Source of the DNA: Clostridia bacterium
Lineage (GTDB): Bacteria > Bacillota > Clostridia > Oscillospirales > CAG-272
Length of the DNA: 64,000 bases
Reading direction: 5' to 3'
Assembly (NCBI GenBank): GCA_017517745.1
Contig: JAFWYJ010000049.1
Location: 1 to 64,000 of the forward strand
Positions 1 to 8,936 of this stretch are shown here, one piece after another. How positions within the stretch are numbered: position 1 is the stretch's first letter; each line of letters begins with the position of its first letter. Made by a program: the position numbers and the translations under genes. The notes under the pieces were generated by a model, which saw only the letters and a program-made list of their open reading frames with translations, searched no databases and was not told the DNA's origin.

Positions 1-92
1 CGCCACGCGTTTTCTTTTGCTGGCAAAAGAAAATTCGAACGCCGCGTGAAGAAAAAAGAAAATTATTTGGTAAGTCACACGCGGCGTTTTTG

Positions 93-121
93 GAGCGTTT
101 CAAGTCCTCTTACCCGCACCA
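93..121 (+). repeat. Partial copy of a tRNA 3' end (Leu-like)
   Basis: The segment ends in ACCCGCACCA and carries an imperfect T-arm: GAGCG against TCCTC has a mismatch and a wobble. No D-arm or anticodon arm precedes it, so it is not a functional tRNA. It is followed directly by a terminator hairpin. It matches the position and form of the tRNA 3'-end copies near 14890 and 33602. Confidence 0.55.
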
Positions 122-163
122 AAAAGGAAGAGCAATCGTTTTGATTGATCTTCCCTTTTTTTC
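122..163 (+). terminator. Rho-independent terminator after the tRNA 3'-end copy
   Basis: Stem 126-137 pairs with 143-154, with one A/G mismatch, and is followed by C and a run of eight T. Confidence 0.7.
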
Positions 164-261
164 GCATTTATGTCCTCTCGTAATTTGCTCCCCACAAACG
201 CCCCATTTTATGACAAAAAACGCCTCCAAAAAGGTTTTTCGCTCCACTTTTGAAAAGCCCC

Positions 262-290
262 TTGACAAGCATTTTTCGGTATGCTATACT
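262..290 (+). promoter_or_regulatory. Sigma-A promoter, distal, upstream of the lipoprotein gene
   Basis: TTGACA at 262-267 and TATACT at 285-290 with a 17-bp spacer. A transcript from here would carry a leader of about 230 nt before the lipoprotein start at 526. The leader contains the palindrome GTGGATCCAC at 362-371 but no reading frame I can support. Confidence 0.6.
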
Positions 291-420
291 GAGCTTGTAA
301 CCCGATATTTCGAGGTCGAATTTTTCCCCAAAAAGCAATGCGATTTCCTCGGCTTTTGCCGTGTGGATCCACCGTCTTGGACGGGCAAACAGAAAAAAGA
401 AAAACATTTTGAAAAAACGC

Positions 421-451
421 TTGACTTTTACCTTAGGTAAAAGTGTATGAT
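421..451 (+). promoter_or_regulatory. MerR-type promoter with operator palindrome in a 19-bp spacer
   Basis: TTGACT at 421-426 and TATGAT at 446-451 are separated by 19 bp instead of 17. Centred in the spacer is a perfect inverted repeat, ACTTTTACC (424-432) and GGTAAAAGT (436-444), around TTA. An over-long spacer carrying a dyad is the hallmark of promoters activated by MerR-family regulators, which unwind the DNA. The regulator gene is not in the window. This promoter most likely drives the lipoprotein gene at 526. Confidence 0.7.
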
Positions 452-525
452 GGGGATCATAGAATGTACTTTTTGCGCATACGCGCATTGCTTATGATGA
501 TAAAAAAATAAAGAAAGGAAAAGAA

Positions 526-3500
526 ATGAAAAGAACAGTTGCGCTTTTGCTCTCGTTGACAATGGCTCTTCCGCTTGCCTCCTGCCGTCTCAAGGATACC
601 ATGACACAACCGCCGTCCGACAATCAGGCCGAAACCACGACACAACCACCCCAATTGCAGCCGCCCGTCGAGAATGACGGGCCCTCGGCGGAAATCAAAT
701 ATTATACGATCGAGAATCTGGAATCGAACAAGGTCAGATATACCGTCTACAACAAAAACGGTGACGTCGTTCTCGCCGGAACAACCGAACGGTCGGTGGA
801 AATCTCCATGCTCAGCGAAGCCTTGCTGGACGTTTGCATCGATGCAGGCACGGAAACTGAAACGCACCAATATTATGACGTGGAAACCGACCGCCTTTCC
901 GAATCATATTCCTGCGTCGCGGCGACGTCGGGAAATCTCGTTGCCTATGTCAATGGCTCGATAAATGACCCGATAGCAGATCGAGTGCTGGTCGTGCGCG
1001 ATATCTTTGATCGAAACGTATTTTACAAATCGTTTGGATTGGACTTCTCACCAACGATGCGTAACCCCATAAAATCTGCGACTTTTACCGCCGGAGAAGC
1101 CGAGCTTGAGGTTGTATATTTTAGCGAAAGACCGCCTGTTCCTTTTTCTGTCACGCTGCCGATTCGTCGCGCTGCTGCCGAAGGAGAAATATTGTCGCAA
1201 TCCGAGATCGCGATGCAGATGTACGAAGCGGCTCTGAAAAACGAGATCAAGGTTTATGAGACCGATATAGAAAAAGATCATTATCTGAAGGATTGTAAAA
1301 CACCCTACGGTCGAATTCCGCTTTGTGAGTTGGGGACTATGGGATCCGTATATATGGACGTTGACGGCGACTCAATAAACGAGCTTGTGATCGATTGCGG
1401 GGACACCTTGATCCTGCGCTATTACGAGGGACGCGTTTACGTTTATCCGTTCACATTCAGAAATCTCACTTTAAACACAGACGGCTCATATAGTTGGAAT
1501 TACAGCGGGCAAAATTTTGAATACGGAGAAAAACAACTTGCTTTTGAAGGTGCGGAATTGAACCCCAAGGAGCTTTGGCGTATCGTCAATGACGGAGAGC
1601 CTGACGCTGAATATTATATTGACGGCAAGCAGGTGACTCAAGAAGAAATACGAAAATATTTCGAGGACAATCCCAAAACAAGGGTTGAATTTTCCCCGCT
1701 TGAAGTGTCTTGGCTGAACAAAATCTCACGTGAGGAAGCAATATTCCTTGCCAAAAAATATTGGGAATCTTACGAAATCGAGAAATACGGTTACGTGGTC
1801 ACCTTGGGTCAAAACAGTTGGGCACCGAGCTCCGTTTACGTTGTGATGATCAAACGGCTCGTTTCGAATCATTATTCAACCTTTGACGAAATCTGGATCG
1901 ATAAGAATACCGGAGAAGCGATCGTTCCATATGCGCCGGACGGACCGGAAACACCGCCTGCGGAGGTGATCCGGGAGGATACCTATTTTAAGATTACCAA
2001 GCCCTCGCCGACGACCTTTGCCTACGAGATCTACGATCCGAAGGGCAACGTGCTTCATTCGGACACGACCGACCGTCAATTGAATCTTTCGATGCTCGGA
2101 GACAGTATTGTGGTTGTCACGATCGGAATCAATGAGCCGACGGACGATGGCATCACGTTCTTTTGTGACGTGCAAAGCGGTCGCATTTCCGAGGCGTATT
2201 CTTCTCTGATGCTCTACACGGAGGACGTGGTGATCTATCGAAAAAGAAGCGCCGACGGCATGACGGTGGTTGCCAAGCCGCTGTTTGACAACGAGGTCTA
2301 CGTGGAATATCTGTTGGAGAATATCGCAAGCACGCCGTATCCGATCCGATCCTTTGAATTTGTCAACGGGATGCTTTGCCTGGAGTATGATGCCGCGTGG
2401 GACGGTCGATGCAGCGTCGTTATCCCCGTTTGGGAGCCCGACGGCAATTACTTTGCCGATTACGGATCGATCGTAGCGCTTGCCAACGAGCTGAGGACCG
2501 TCATGCGATATGAAGCCGATCAGCTTCGTTTCCAAGAGCTGTTCGGCATCACGGACGCGCAGCAGGGGGAGTGGTTTGATGATCTTCACTCGTCCTTGCT
2601 TGACCTTTACGGCTCGCCCGAGCTGCGCTTTACGGAGGTCAAGTATGCCGTCAAGGATCTGAACGGCGACGGCATTTTTGAACTCATCCTGATCCGCGAT
2701 TACGGCGGGAATTATGAGGTGATCGCGATCTTTTCCACGGTGGACGGAAAGCCGTTTTTGTTGGATCATTTTTGGAATCGCAAGAATGCCTATATCGGTT
2801 ACGGCGGCTTGATCGGTATCTGCGGAAGCAACGGCGCCGATTCCAACTCGCGCACGATATGTCGGATCGCCGAGGGCGGGGCGTCGCTGGAGGTGATCGA
2901 TGAATTCGGACTGGACGGTCACGAATGGGTCAACGGCGTTGCCGTGCAAAAATATTATAAGCTGGAAAACGGCGAGAAGGTTTCGATTTCCGAGGAGGAA
3001 TATCAGGAGCTTTCCATGAAATATTCCTATCTGCACGCCTATTCGAACAAGGACATTGCTTTGCTTGAGGTGGTTCGTGAGGAAAGCCTTGCGCGGCAAG
3101 CTTCTGCAAAGCAGGCGTTTTTGGACGTGCTGTATGAGCGCGCAAAGGTATATGACACCGCGACGGGAGAATTCTTTTATCTGAAGGATTGCAAATCTCC
3201 CACCACGCAAACACGGCTGGAGGAATATGCGCACCGCCTCTATGCGTACACTGATCTGGACGGCGACAGCGTGGAGGAATTGGTGATCGATTGCGGGGAT
3301 AAGTTGATCCTGCGCTATTTTGAGGGAACCGTTTATTTGTATTCGTTTACGTTCGAAGAAATGGATCGGCTGAAAAGCGACGGCTCCTACACATGGTATC
3401 GAACGATAGAAAAAGGAGAAACCTCGGAATACGGAGAATCTCAGATCTACTTTGACGGTGCGACACTCAAGATCCGAGCGCTTTGGAGGATCGTCACCGA

Positions 3501-3921
3501 CGAAAAAAACCACATGGAATTTTATTATCTGGGCGAGCGGCAGACGACGCATGAGGCGCTTTGGTCGTACGTGCTGAGTCTCCCCTTGAATGAGATTGGA
3601 TATTCGTATCTGCCGCTTCCGTGGGAGCCGAAGATCACGCTCGAGGAGGCTTGGGAGATCGCGAGCGCCTATTGGGAAAACGCCGACGGAGAGGAAACCG
3701 ACCCATACATCACGTATCGCATTGTGCTGCAGGCAGACCCTCACGCGGATATCGGAGCCTATCACTTTGTTTGTGTGCAAGAATATCATGCCTTACCCGA
3801 CGGGGATCTTGCGGGGAAAAACGACATTTATTTCGCGCACGTCTATCAATGCTTGCTGGTGGATGCGATGACAGGGGAATACAGTCTTTGTGAGGATTTC
3901 GGCAGATGTGAAGGGAAATAA
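526..3921 (+). CDS. Large secreted lipoprotein with two-fold internal duplication and Asp-rich DxDGD repeats
   Basis: Function unknown. The N-terminus is a lipoprotein signal peptide with lipobox LASC, so Cys20 should be lipidated and the 1131-residue protein anchored outside the cell. The protein is built twice over. Residues about 45-330 resemble about 480-1000: both halves carry a beta-rich module with a Y(D/N)xxGxVxxxxTT motif, and later a YLKDCK..DxDGDS..ELVIDCGD segment, at residues 278 and 910. A third DLNGDGIFELIL motif lies near 711. These resemble calcium-binding or FG-GAP-like loops. Residues about 395-470 (SREEAIFLAKKYWESY) resemble a PepSY-like module. The start has an AAAGGA ribosome site. 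It may bind glycans or proteins at the surface, but that is inference. Confidence 0.85.
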   Translation: MKRTVALLLSLTMALPLASCRLKDTMTQPPSDNQAETTTQPPQLQPPVENDGPSAEIKYYTIENLESNKVRYTVYNKNGDVVLAGTTERSVEISMLSEALLDVCIDAGTETETHQYYDVETDRLSESYSCVAATSGNLVAYVNGSINDPIADRVLVVRDIFDRNVFYKSFGLDFSPTMRNPIKSATFTAGEAELEVVYFSERPPVPFSVTLPIRRAAAEGEILSQSEIAMQMYEAALKNEIKVYETDIEKDHYLKDCKTPYGRIPLCELGTMGSVYMDVDGDSINELVIDCGDTLILRYYEGRVYVYPFTFRNLTLNTDGSYSWNYSGQNFEYGEKQLAFEGAELNPKELWRIVNDGEPDAEYYIDGKQVTQEEIRKYFEDNPKTRVEFSPLEVSWLNKISREEAIFLAKKYWESYEIEKYGYVVTLGQNSWAPSSVYVVMIKRLVSNHYSTFDEIWIDKNTGEAIVPYAPDGPETPPAEVIREDTYFKITKPSPTTFAYEIYDPKGNVLHSDTTDRQLNLSMLGDSIVVVTIGINEPTDDGITFFCDVQSGRISEAYSSLMLYTEDVVIYRKRSADGMTVVAKPLFDNEVYVEYLLENIASTPYPIRSFEFVNGMLCLEYDAAWDGRCSVVIPVWEPDGNYFADYGSIVALANELRTVMRYEADQLRFQELFGITDAQQGEWFDDLHSSLLDLYGSPELRFTEVKYAVKDLNGDGIFELILIRDYGGNYEVIAIFSTVDGKPFLLDHFWNRKNAYIGYGGLIGICGSNGADSNSRTICRIAEGGASLEVIDEFGLDGHEWVNGVAVQKYYKLENGEKVSISEEEYQELSMKYSYLHAYSNKDIALLEVVREESLARQASAKQAFLDVLYERAKVYDTATGEFFYLKDCKSPTTQTRLEEYAHRLYAYTDLDGDSVEELVIDCGDKLILRYFEGTVYLYSFTFEEMDRLKSDGSYTWYRTIEKGETSEYGESQIYFDGATLKIRALWRIVTDEKNHMEFYYLGERQTTHEALWSYVLSLPLNEIGYSYLPLPWEPKITLEEAWEIASAYWENADGEETDPYITYRIVLQADPHADIGAYHFVCVQEYHALPDGDLAGKNDIYFAHVYQCLLVDAMTGEYSLCEDFGRCEGK

Positions 3922-3931
3922 CCGCTTTTCG

Positions 3932-3960
3932 TTGACAAGACGGGGCGGCTGTGATATAAT
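3932..3960 (+). promoter_or_regulatory. Sigma-A promoter for the membrane protein/SGNH pair
   Basis: TTGACA 3932-3937, a 17-bp spacer, TATAAT 3955-3960. It lies just after the lipoprotein stop codon. Confidence 0.8.
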
Positions 3961-4005
3961 ATGTGGAGATAAAAACAGAGAATGCCGCATGGCAGAGGAG
4001 GCGCA

Positions 4006-4566
4006 ATGAAAGATGAAAGAGAGCTCTTGACACGGGAGATCATTGCCGAAAAGCTTGCGGGGACCGCCAAGCACTCGATGATCGGATCGGTGCTTTTGCT
4101 GGTTTTGGGAATCGTTGGATTTGGAATACTTTTGCTGATGGATTCGATGATGAACGATTCCATTGGCATCAGCCTTACCGTGATCGTGGATTGCGTGCTG
4201 TTTGCCGCGTGTGTGATCGTTTGCATCTGCTTCTTTGCGCGCGGCGCAAAGCGCCTGATACGGGCGCGGCGAGGAGATTTCACGGTGATCGATGACGTTT
4301 TGAGTGACGTCAAGGAGGATCAGCTCAGCATCGGACAGATGATCCTGACCGGAAGAATTCACGATCGCATGAATTACCGCCACGTGCTCTACTTTGAAAG
4401 CGGCAGAAAATTCGTGGCAAACAGCGAAGAATACCGTCATACCCGATTGGAGGCGGCGGTGAGATTTTCTTTGCCGGGTGACATTTTTCACCTCGTTTGC
4501 TACAATGATAATCCCAAGAAAATTATATCGCTTTTTGCTTCAAAGATCTACCGATATCAAGGATAA
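4006..4566 (+). CDS. Small membrane protein with two transmembrane helices, unknown function
   Basis: I do not recognise a family. I chose the ATG at 4006 over the one at 3982 because AGGAGG at 3996-4001 sits five bases before it. The 186-residue product has a charged N-terminus, two hydrophobic helices at about residues 25-45 and 52-76 with a short loop between them, a basic stop-transfer RGAKRLIRARRGD, and a soluble C-terminal half of about 105 residues, probably cytoplasmic. It has its own sigma-A promoter and lies 14 bp before the SGNH hydrolase gene, so the two are probably cotranscribed. Confidence 0.8.
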   Translation: MKDERELLTREIIAEKLAGTAKHSMIGSVLLLVLGIVGFGILLLMDSMMNDSIGISLTVIVDCVLFAACVIVCICFFARGAKRLIRARRGDFTVIDDVLSDVKEDQLSIGQMILTGRIHDRMNYRHVLYFESGRKFVANSEEYRHTRLEAAVRFSLPGDIFHLVCYNDNPKKIISLFASKIYRYQG

Positions 4567-4580
4567 AAAGGAGAAGTGTC

Positions 4581-5498
4581 ATGAGTATTCCAAGATTTCC
4601 AAACGGTTCGCGTGTCTGCTTCATTGGAGACAGCCTTGTTGCGCGCAATCAGTATCTCCCCTTTATCATTGATTGCTACAGAAAAAATTTCCCCGGTGCG
4701 GGAATTCGCTTTTTCAACTGCGGCGTTTCGGGCGGAACGGCAGATTTTGCCGTGCAGAGCTTTGATGCCGACGTCCTCCCCCACAATCCAACGCACGTCG
4801 TCGTTGCCTTTGGTGTCAACGATTCCGGACGCACCGATCTGGCGCTTCCTCGCTCCCAACAAAGATACGAGACCTTTCTCCGACGCTATGAGCGCTACAA
4901 GCGCAGATTGGCGGAGCTGTGTGCGCGTGTAACGGACAGCGGAATAGAATTGATCCTTTGCACCCCCGCCCCCTATGATGAATACACCGAAACGGCATCC
5001 CCGGCGCTTCGCGGCGGTGCGGCACTTCTGTGTGAATATGCCGCCTACGTTCGCGCACTTGCCAAGGAAAAAGGATATCGGCTCGTCGATTTTCATCGGT
5101 TTCTTTCCCACGCCATTCAGTTGAACGAAACGCCGATCTTCGCGCCAGACCACGTCCATCCCACTCTCCACGGATTCTATCTCATGGCGGAATATTTTCT
5201 TGCAGAGCAAGGGCTTTCCGCCACAGAAGAGACGTCTGTGTTTCCCGATCACTTCACCGAATGGCGAGAAAAGCTCCTCTTTTATCGCTCCATCAACGCA
5301 GTGGAATGCATGATCATCGGGAATTATGGCATGGCATTAGAGGAAAAATATGAAACCGTCCGCCGCTTTCTTGCCAAAAAGAATTGGTCGGATAACTATT
5401 TTGAAATCATTTGTAACCGCTATCTCGAAGCCAAGCCAAAGGAAGCGGAGCTGGCGCGTGAGATCGACGCGATCTACGAGCGTGATATCCTTTTTTGA
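4581..5498 (+). CDS. SGNH/GDSL-family hydrolase, cytoplasmic
   Basis: This is a probable serine esterase or lipase-like hydrolase of 305 residues. The SGNH blocks are visible: GDS with nucleophile Ser18, block II NCGVSGG near 46-52, GVND at 78-81, and DHVH with Asp190 and His193 completing the triad. There is no signal peptide, so it should act inside the cell, for example on acetylated sugars or peptidoglycan fragments; the substrate is inference. A good AAAAGGAG ribosome site precedes the ATG. It follows the small membrane protein gene closely and ends before a strong terminator. The C-terminal 70 residues after the catalytic region are unassigned. Confidence 0.85.
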   Translation: MSIPRFPNGSRVCFIGDSLVARNQYLPFIIDCYRKNFPGAGIRFFNCGVSGGTADFAVQSFDADVLPHNPTHVVVAFGVNDSGRTDLALPRSQQRYETFLRRYERYKRRLAELCARVTDSGIELILCTPAPYDEYTETASPALRGGAALLCEYAAYVRALAKEKGYRLVDFHRFLSHAIQLNETPIFAPDHVHPTLHGFYLMAEYFLAEQGLSATEETSVFPDHFTEWREKLLFYRSINAVECMIIGNYGMALEEKYETVRRFLAKKNWSDNYFEIICNRYLEAKPKEAELAREIDAIYERDILF

Positions 5499-5533
5499 GC
5501 TATGACAATACCAATCAAAACCACCGATTGACG

Positions 5534-5576
5534 ATATGCCCCCCAAAAGTCTCTGACTTTTGGGGGGCATATTTTT
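5534..5576. terminator. Strong terminator after the SGNH gene, possibly bidirectional
   Basis: A perfect 18-bp stem (5534-5551 with 5555-5572) with a 3-nt loop ends in TTTTT on the plus strand. It separates the plus-strand SGNH gene from the convergent GH3 gene. Confidence 0.85.
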
Positions 5577-5606
5577 GTATAACGAAAACCACCGGTGGCT
5601 TTTGTT

Positions 5607-7160
5607 TTAGATTTCTCCGAACAGATGCTTGATGATCTGCTCGTTGGTGTAGGGGCTGTAGCCGTAGGCATTGATCAGGGCATCGGTGGAGGCGTAGAAA
5701 TCGTCGCCGAAATAGGGATCGTAGTAGGAAATAAAGACGGCGGGCGTGCCGTAGCGCATCCAGCCCGACATCATGTTTCTTGCCACGGGACCGGAGAGCT
5801 TGACCACGTTGAGCCCATAGACCATCTCGTTGATCACCGAGCAGATGATCGCATTGTATGCGCCGCTCTTGGCGTTGCGACGGATCGCGCTGCCGCCCGG
5901 ATCCTTCATTTCCTCGACCGAGACGCCCATGTCGCGCAACCGGTGCGTCAGCTCCTCCGCCGCGCCGACAGCCCCCGCGCTCATTCCCACGTTTCCGAGA
6001 ATGACGTGCAGGATCTTTGCATCCTTCGAGAGGGGCAGGGTGGATTTTCTGTCTCTGACCGTGCGAACGCTCTTTTCGACCATCTCACGGGCGCACGCCT
6101 CTGCCGCGGCTCTGTCAAAGTCGGCCGCGGTGCTGACGGGATGCTCCTCGAAATATTGCTTGGAGAAGCAGAGCATACGGTAGGCGCGGTTCTTCAGCGT
6201 TTCCATCGTGAGCGCACCCTCATCGATCAGCTTTTTCATGGTGTCGAAGTATTCCTCGGTGGGATGCATAAAGAGCAGACAGTCGCCGCCCGCCTCCAAA
6301 AATCTTGCCGAGGCGCGGTAGTAGTTCATATATCCGCAGAAGCCGTTCATCACGATCGCGTCGGAAATGATGATGCCCTCAAAGCCCAGCTTGCCCTTGA
6401 GAAGGTCGGTCAAAAGGGGCTTGGAAAGCGTGGCGGGGGGATAGATTCCGGTCTCCTCGTCGATCTCATCGTAGGAGGGCAGGGCAATGTGACCGGGCAT
6501 GATCGACATGGCTCCCTGATCGATCAGGGTTTGATAGACACGTCCGAAGGTTGCGTCCCACTCCTCGCGAGACAGCGGATTTTCGGGCGTGGTGATGTGT
6601 TGGTCGTTCTCGCAGTAGCCGTCACCGGGGAAGTGCTTGAGGGTGGCGATCAGTCCGCCGTCCTGAAGCCCGCGCATATACGCGCCGCCGTATTTGATGA
6701 CCGTGTCGGCATCCTCGCCCGCGGTGCGGATCGAGACGATGGGGTTGCGCTTATAGCCGAGGATATCGACACACGGACCGAAGGTCCAGTGATAGCCCGA
6801 CAGCCTTGCCTCCTTCGCCGCGTGAACGCCCATGCCGTAGGCAAGGTTTTCGTCGCCCGACTCAGCCGCCGCACGCATCGAGGGGAAGCGCACCGCACCA
6901 ACCACCGCGCCGCCCGCTCCGTATTCCATATCGGCAACGATCAACGCCTTGTTTTCTCTTTTGTCATTGAATTCCTTGCCGACGCGAACGGCAATCTCGA
7001 CGTCGGTGGGATGGAAGAACATGGTGGAGATCACGCGCTCATCGGGCGCGTCCCGACTGACGATGTAGTCGGGGCAGATCACACAGGCGAGCAGCTGGTC
7101 CACGCTCATTTCCTCGACCTGTTTTTGAACATCGTCGTAATGCTTGATCCTGAATTTCAT
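5607..7160 (-). CDS. Glycoside hydrolase family 3 (NagZ-like beta-N-acetylhexosaminidase type)
   Basis: The 517-residue protein lacks a signal peptide and should hydrolyse beta-linked N-acetylhexosaminides or beta-glycosides in the cytoplasm. KHFPGDG at 175-181 corresponds to the KHFPGHG loop of NagZ-type GH3 enzymes. EGIIISD carries the expected nucleophile Asp267. The residue after PG is Asp, not the His of classical NagZ, so the acid/base arrangement may differ. I chose the ATG at 7160 because GGAGGT at 7171-7176 lies ten bases upstream; the open frame continues further but without support. It is transcribed divergently from the GH32 gene, with both promoters packed into about 90 bp. Confidence 0.85.
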   Translation of the reverse strand: MKFRIKHYDDVQKQVEEMSVDQLLACVICPDYIVSRDAPDERVISTMFFHPTDVEIAVRVGKEFNDKRENKALIVADMEYGAGGAVVGAVRFPSMRAAAESGDENLAYGMGVHAAKEARLSGYHWTFGPCVDILGYKRNPIVSIRTAGEDADTVIKYGGAYMRGLQDGGLIATLKHFPGDGYCENDQHITTPENPLSREEWDATFGRVYQTLIDQGAMSIMPGHIALPSYDEIDEETGIYPPATLSKPLLTDLLKGKLGFEGIIISDAIVMNGFCGYMNYYRASARFLEAGGDCLLFMHPTEEYFDTMKKLIDEGALTMETLKNRAYRMLCFSKQYFEEHPVSTAADFDRAAAEACAREMVEKSVRTVRDRKSTLPLSKDAKILHVILGNVGMSAGAVGAAEELTHRLRDMGVSVEEMKDPGGSAIRRNAKSGAYNAIICSVINEMVYGLNVVKLSGPVARNMMSGWMRYGTPAVFISYYDPYFGDDFYASTDALINAYGYSPYTNEQIIKHLFGEI

Positions 7161-7197
7161 AGAAGTATTAACCTCCGAGCAAAAATAAGATATATAT

Positions 7198-7225
7198 ATT
7201 ATAACATCTTTTTGAAAAAATGCAA
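7198..7225 (-). promoter_or_regulatory. Probable sigma-A promoter of the GH3 gene
   Basis: Read on the minus strand: TTGCAT (7220-7225), a 16-bp spacer, TATAAT (7198-7203). Confidence 0.55.
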
Positions 7226-7253
7226 CAAATTTATTCGAAAACACTGGAAAAGG

Positions 7254-7282
7254 TTGACTTTTGGAAAGGCCCGTGATATAAT
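7254..7282 (+). promoter_or_regulatory. Sigma-A promoter of GH32/GH31
   Basis: TTGACT 7254-7259, a 17-bp spacer, TATAAT 7277-7282. It is back to back with the GH3 promoter, so one regulator bound between them could control both. Confidence 0.8.
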
Positions 7283-7312
7283 GCCGTTGAACGAAAAAAG
7301 GAGTTGATGAAC

Positions 7313-8899
7313 ATGCAGACACCGTTTCACAAAAAGTTTTTGATTTGTCCCTGCTCGGAAAAGGCAGACTACGTCACCGTGGTGATCTATCGAGGGGATG
7401 AGATCGTTTGCACCACTCCCGCAAGGCTTGCCGCAGGGGAGGACGCGCAGTATTTTTGCGCGATCGACGTGGAGGATTTCATCGGCCGGGAGGATATCGT
7501 TTTGCGCGTGGAGCCCTGCCACTCGAAGCGGGATATTCCCAAAAATCCAGAGATCACCGAGCGCGAGCTGGAGGCGTTGCAGGCGGCGCTGTTTGAGAGC
7601 GATACCTTTGACACCGCCCACAAATACCGTCCGTGGCTTCATTTCACCACGGTCAGCGGCTGGCACAACGATCCGAACGGAATGATTTGGGTGGACGGAA
7701 AGTACCATCTGTATTTCCAGAAGCAGCCGACCTCTCTGCGCCCCATCTGGGATCAGCCCTTTCAATGGGGGCACGCCGTCAGCGACGATCTGTTCAACTG
7801 GACCGAGCTTTCCCCCGTGATCCGCTTTCCCCCGGCTTCGTCGGGAACAGCCTTTATCAACCGCGAAAACGGAAATATCTGCATCTCGCACGACTGCAAG
7901 ATCGAGGAAAGCGCGGACGGAGGATATCATTATCAGCCGATCGTCGCGCATCCCCTGATCGGAGGAGACCCCAAGATCTTCTGGCATGAGGACGTGCAAA
8001 GATACGTTTGCGTCTCCCTGGACCGAGAGGGGGAATACCGCATTTCGCACTCCGAGGATCTGCGCGACTGGAGCGAGCAGAGCCATATCTACGGCTATCA
8101 CGAATGTCCCGACCTGATCAAGCTCCCGATCGAGGGCACGGACGAGAGTCGTTGGGTGCTTTACGGCGGAGATCTCGGCTATCGGATCGGAGACTTTGAC
8201 GGCTATTCCTTCACGCCCGATCCCATGGAGGAAAACCGACTCGACGCGTTTATTCCCATGCGCGCGCTGAGCGTCGAGCGCGCCGAGGTGCTGGATAAGT
8301 ATAACGGCGCATTTACTTACCCCGAGGCATATATCGCCTATTCGGGACAAACCTTTGCCAATCTCCCCGATCAGCGGTGCATCCGCATGATCTGGCTGCG
8401 CAAATTTTACACCGACGAGGGCGTTCCGTTCTCGCAATGTATGTCTGTCCCCCAGGAGCTTTCCCTGCGACACACGCCCCTCGGACTCCGACTTTGCTGT
8501 ATGCCCGCCCGTGAGATCGAGCGCTATCACGGGGAAACGGTCTCTCTTTGCGGAGATACGACCGAGAAACGCTTTGCGGGCGTTGCGTTTGATATCAAGG
8601 CGGAGATTTGCGCGGGGCAAACGCTCACGCTCGGAGATCTTTCCTTCCGATATGACGGCGAAAGGGAAGCGATCCTCGTTTCGGGCGACCAACAGGAGCT
8701 TTCGTTTGCCTATCCCGTCGGGGACGGCAGCGTCAAGCTGCGTTGTATCGCCGATTGCGGAATGTTTGAGTTTTATATCGGAGACGGGGAGATCTACTAT
8801 CCCGTCCGCACCGATGAGCGCAGCGAGACCTTGACCGTCCGCCGTGAGGGCGACGTCAACGTCACCGTCACAAGACTTGCGCGGGGTTGTCATTGCTGA
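7313..8899 (+). CDS. Glycoside hydrolase family 32 (sucrose/fructan hydrolase)
   Basis: A fructosidase-type enzyme of 528 residues cleaving beta-fructosides such as sucrose, sucrose-6-phosphate or fructo-oligosaccharides. WHNDPNG starts at Trp117 with nucleophile Asp120. GGDPK replaces the usual RDP motif, and HECPD supplies the acid/base Glu264. The five-bladed propeller region is followed by a C-terminal beta-sandwich. An unusual extension of about 110 residues precedes WHNDPNG. There is no signal peptide, so the substrate is probably imported. TTG 7304, ATG 7307 and ATG 7313 all lie near AAAGGAG (7297-7303); 7313 has the best spacing. The GH31 gene follows 37 bp later, probably in one operon. 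Confidence 0.88.
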   Translation: MQTPFHKKFLICPCSEKADYVTVVIYRGDEIVCTTPARLAAGEDAQYFCAIDVEDFIGREDIVLRVEPCHSKRDIPKNPEITERELEALQAALFESDTFDTAHKYRPWLHFTTVSGWHNDPNGMIWVDGKYHLYFQKQPTSLRPIWDQPFQWGHAVSDDLFNWTELSPVIRFPPASSGTAFINRENGNICISHDCKIEESADGGYHYQPIVAHPLIGGDPKIFWHEDVQRYVCVSLDREGEYRISHSEDLRDWSEQSHIYGYHECPDLIKLPIEGTDESRWVLYGGDLGYRIGDFDGYSFTPDPMEENRLDAFIPMRALSVERAEVLDKYNGAFTYPEAYIAYSGQTFANLPDQRCIRMIWLRKFYTDEGVPFSQCMSVPQELSLRHTPLGLRLCCMPAREIERYHGETVSLCGDTTEKRFAGVAFDIKAEICAGQTLTLGDLSFRYDGEREAILVSGDQQELSFAYPVGDGSVKLRCIADCGMFEFYIGDGEIYYPVRTDERSETLTVRREGDVNVTVTRLARGCHC

Positions 8900-8936
8900 A
8901 GAATACATTATAACAGTCATAAAAAGGAGAATGATG

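Larger units (their letters stand above)
1..163 (+). other. 3' part of a tRNA-associated structured module (tRNA itself off the left edge)
   Basis: No protein is supported here. Positions 10-20 and 23-33 form a perfect 11-bp inverted repeat. Positions 38-48 and 78-88 form a perfect 11-bp GC-rich stem. Positions 93-121 look like the 3' end of a tRNA, with a T-loop-like TTCAAG, the acceptor strand TACCCGC and ACCA. Positions 126-154 form a hairpin (GGAAGA..CAATC with GATTG..TCTTCC) followed by a T-run. The same order of parts follows tRNA-Val and tRNA-Pro in this window, so an intact tRNA, perhaps tRNA-Leu, is expected a little left of position 1. The tRNA identity is inference. Confidence 0.6.

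Noticed and set aside
1876..3789. 637-codon minus-strand frame under the lipoprotein gene
   Set aside because: Composition-driven shadow; no similarity or start signal.
5595..7307. 570-codon open frame on the plus strand opposite the GH3 gene
   Set aside because: The minus-strand GH3 frame has family motifs and a ribosome site; the plus frame is a mirror of its codon bias, with no motif.
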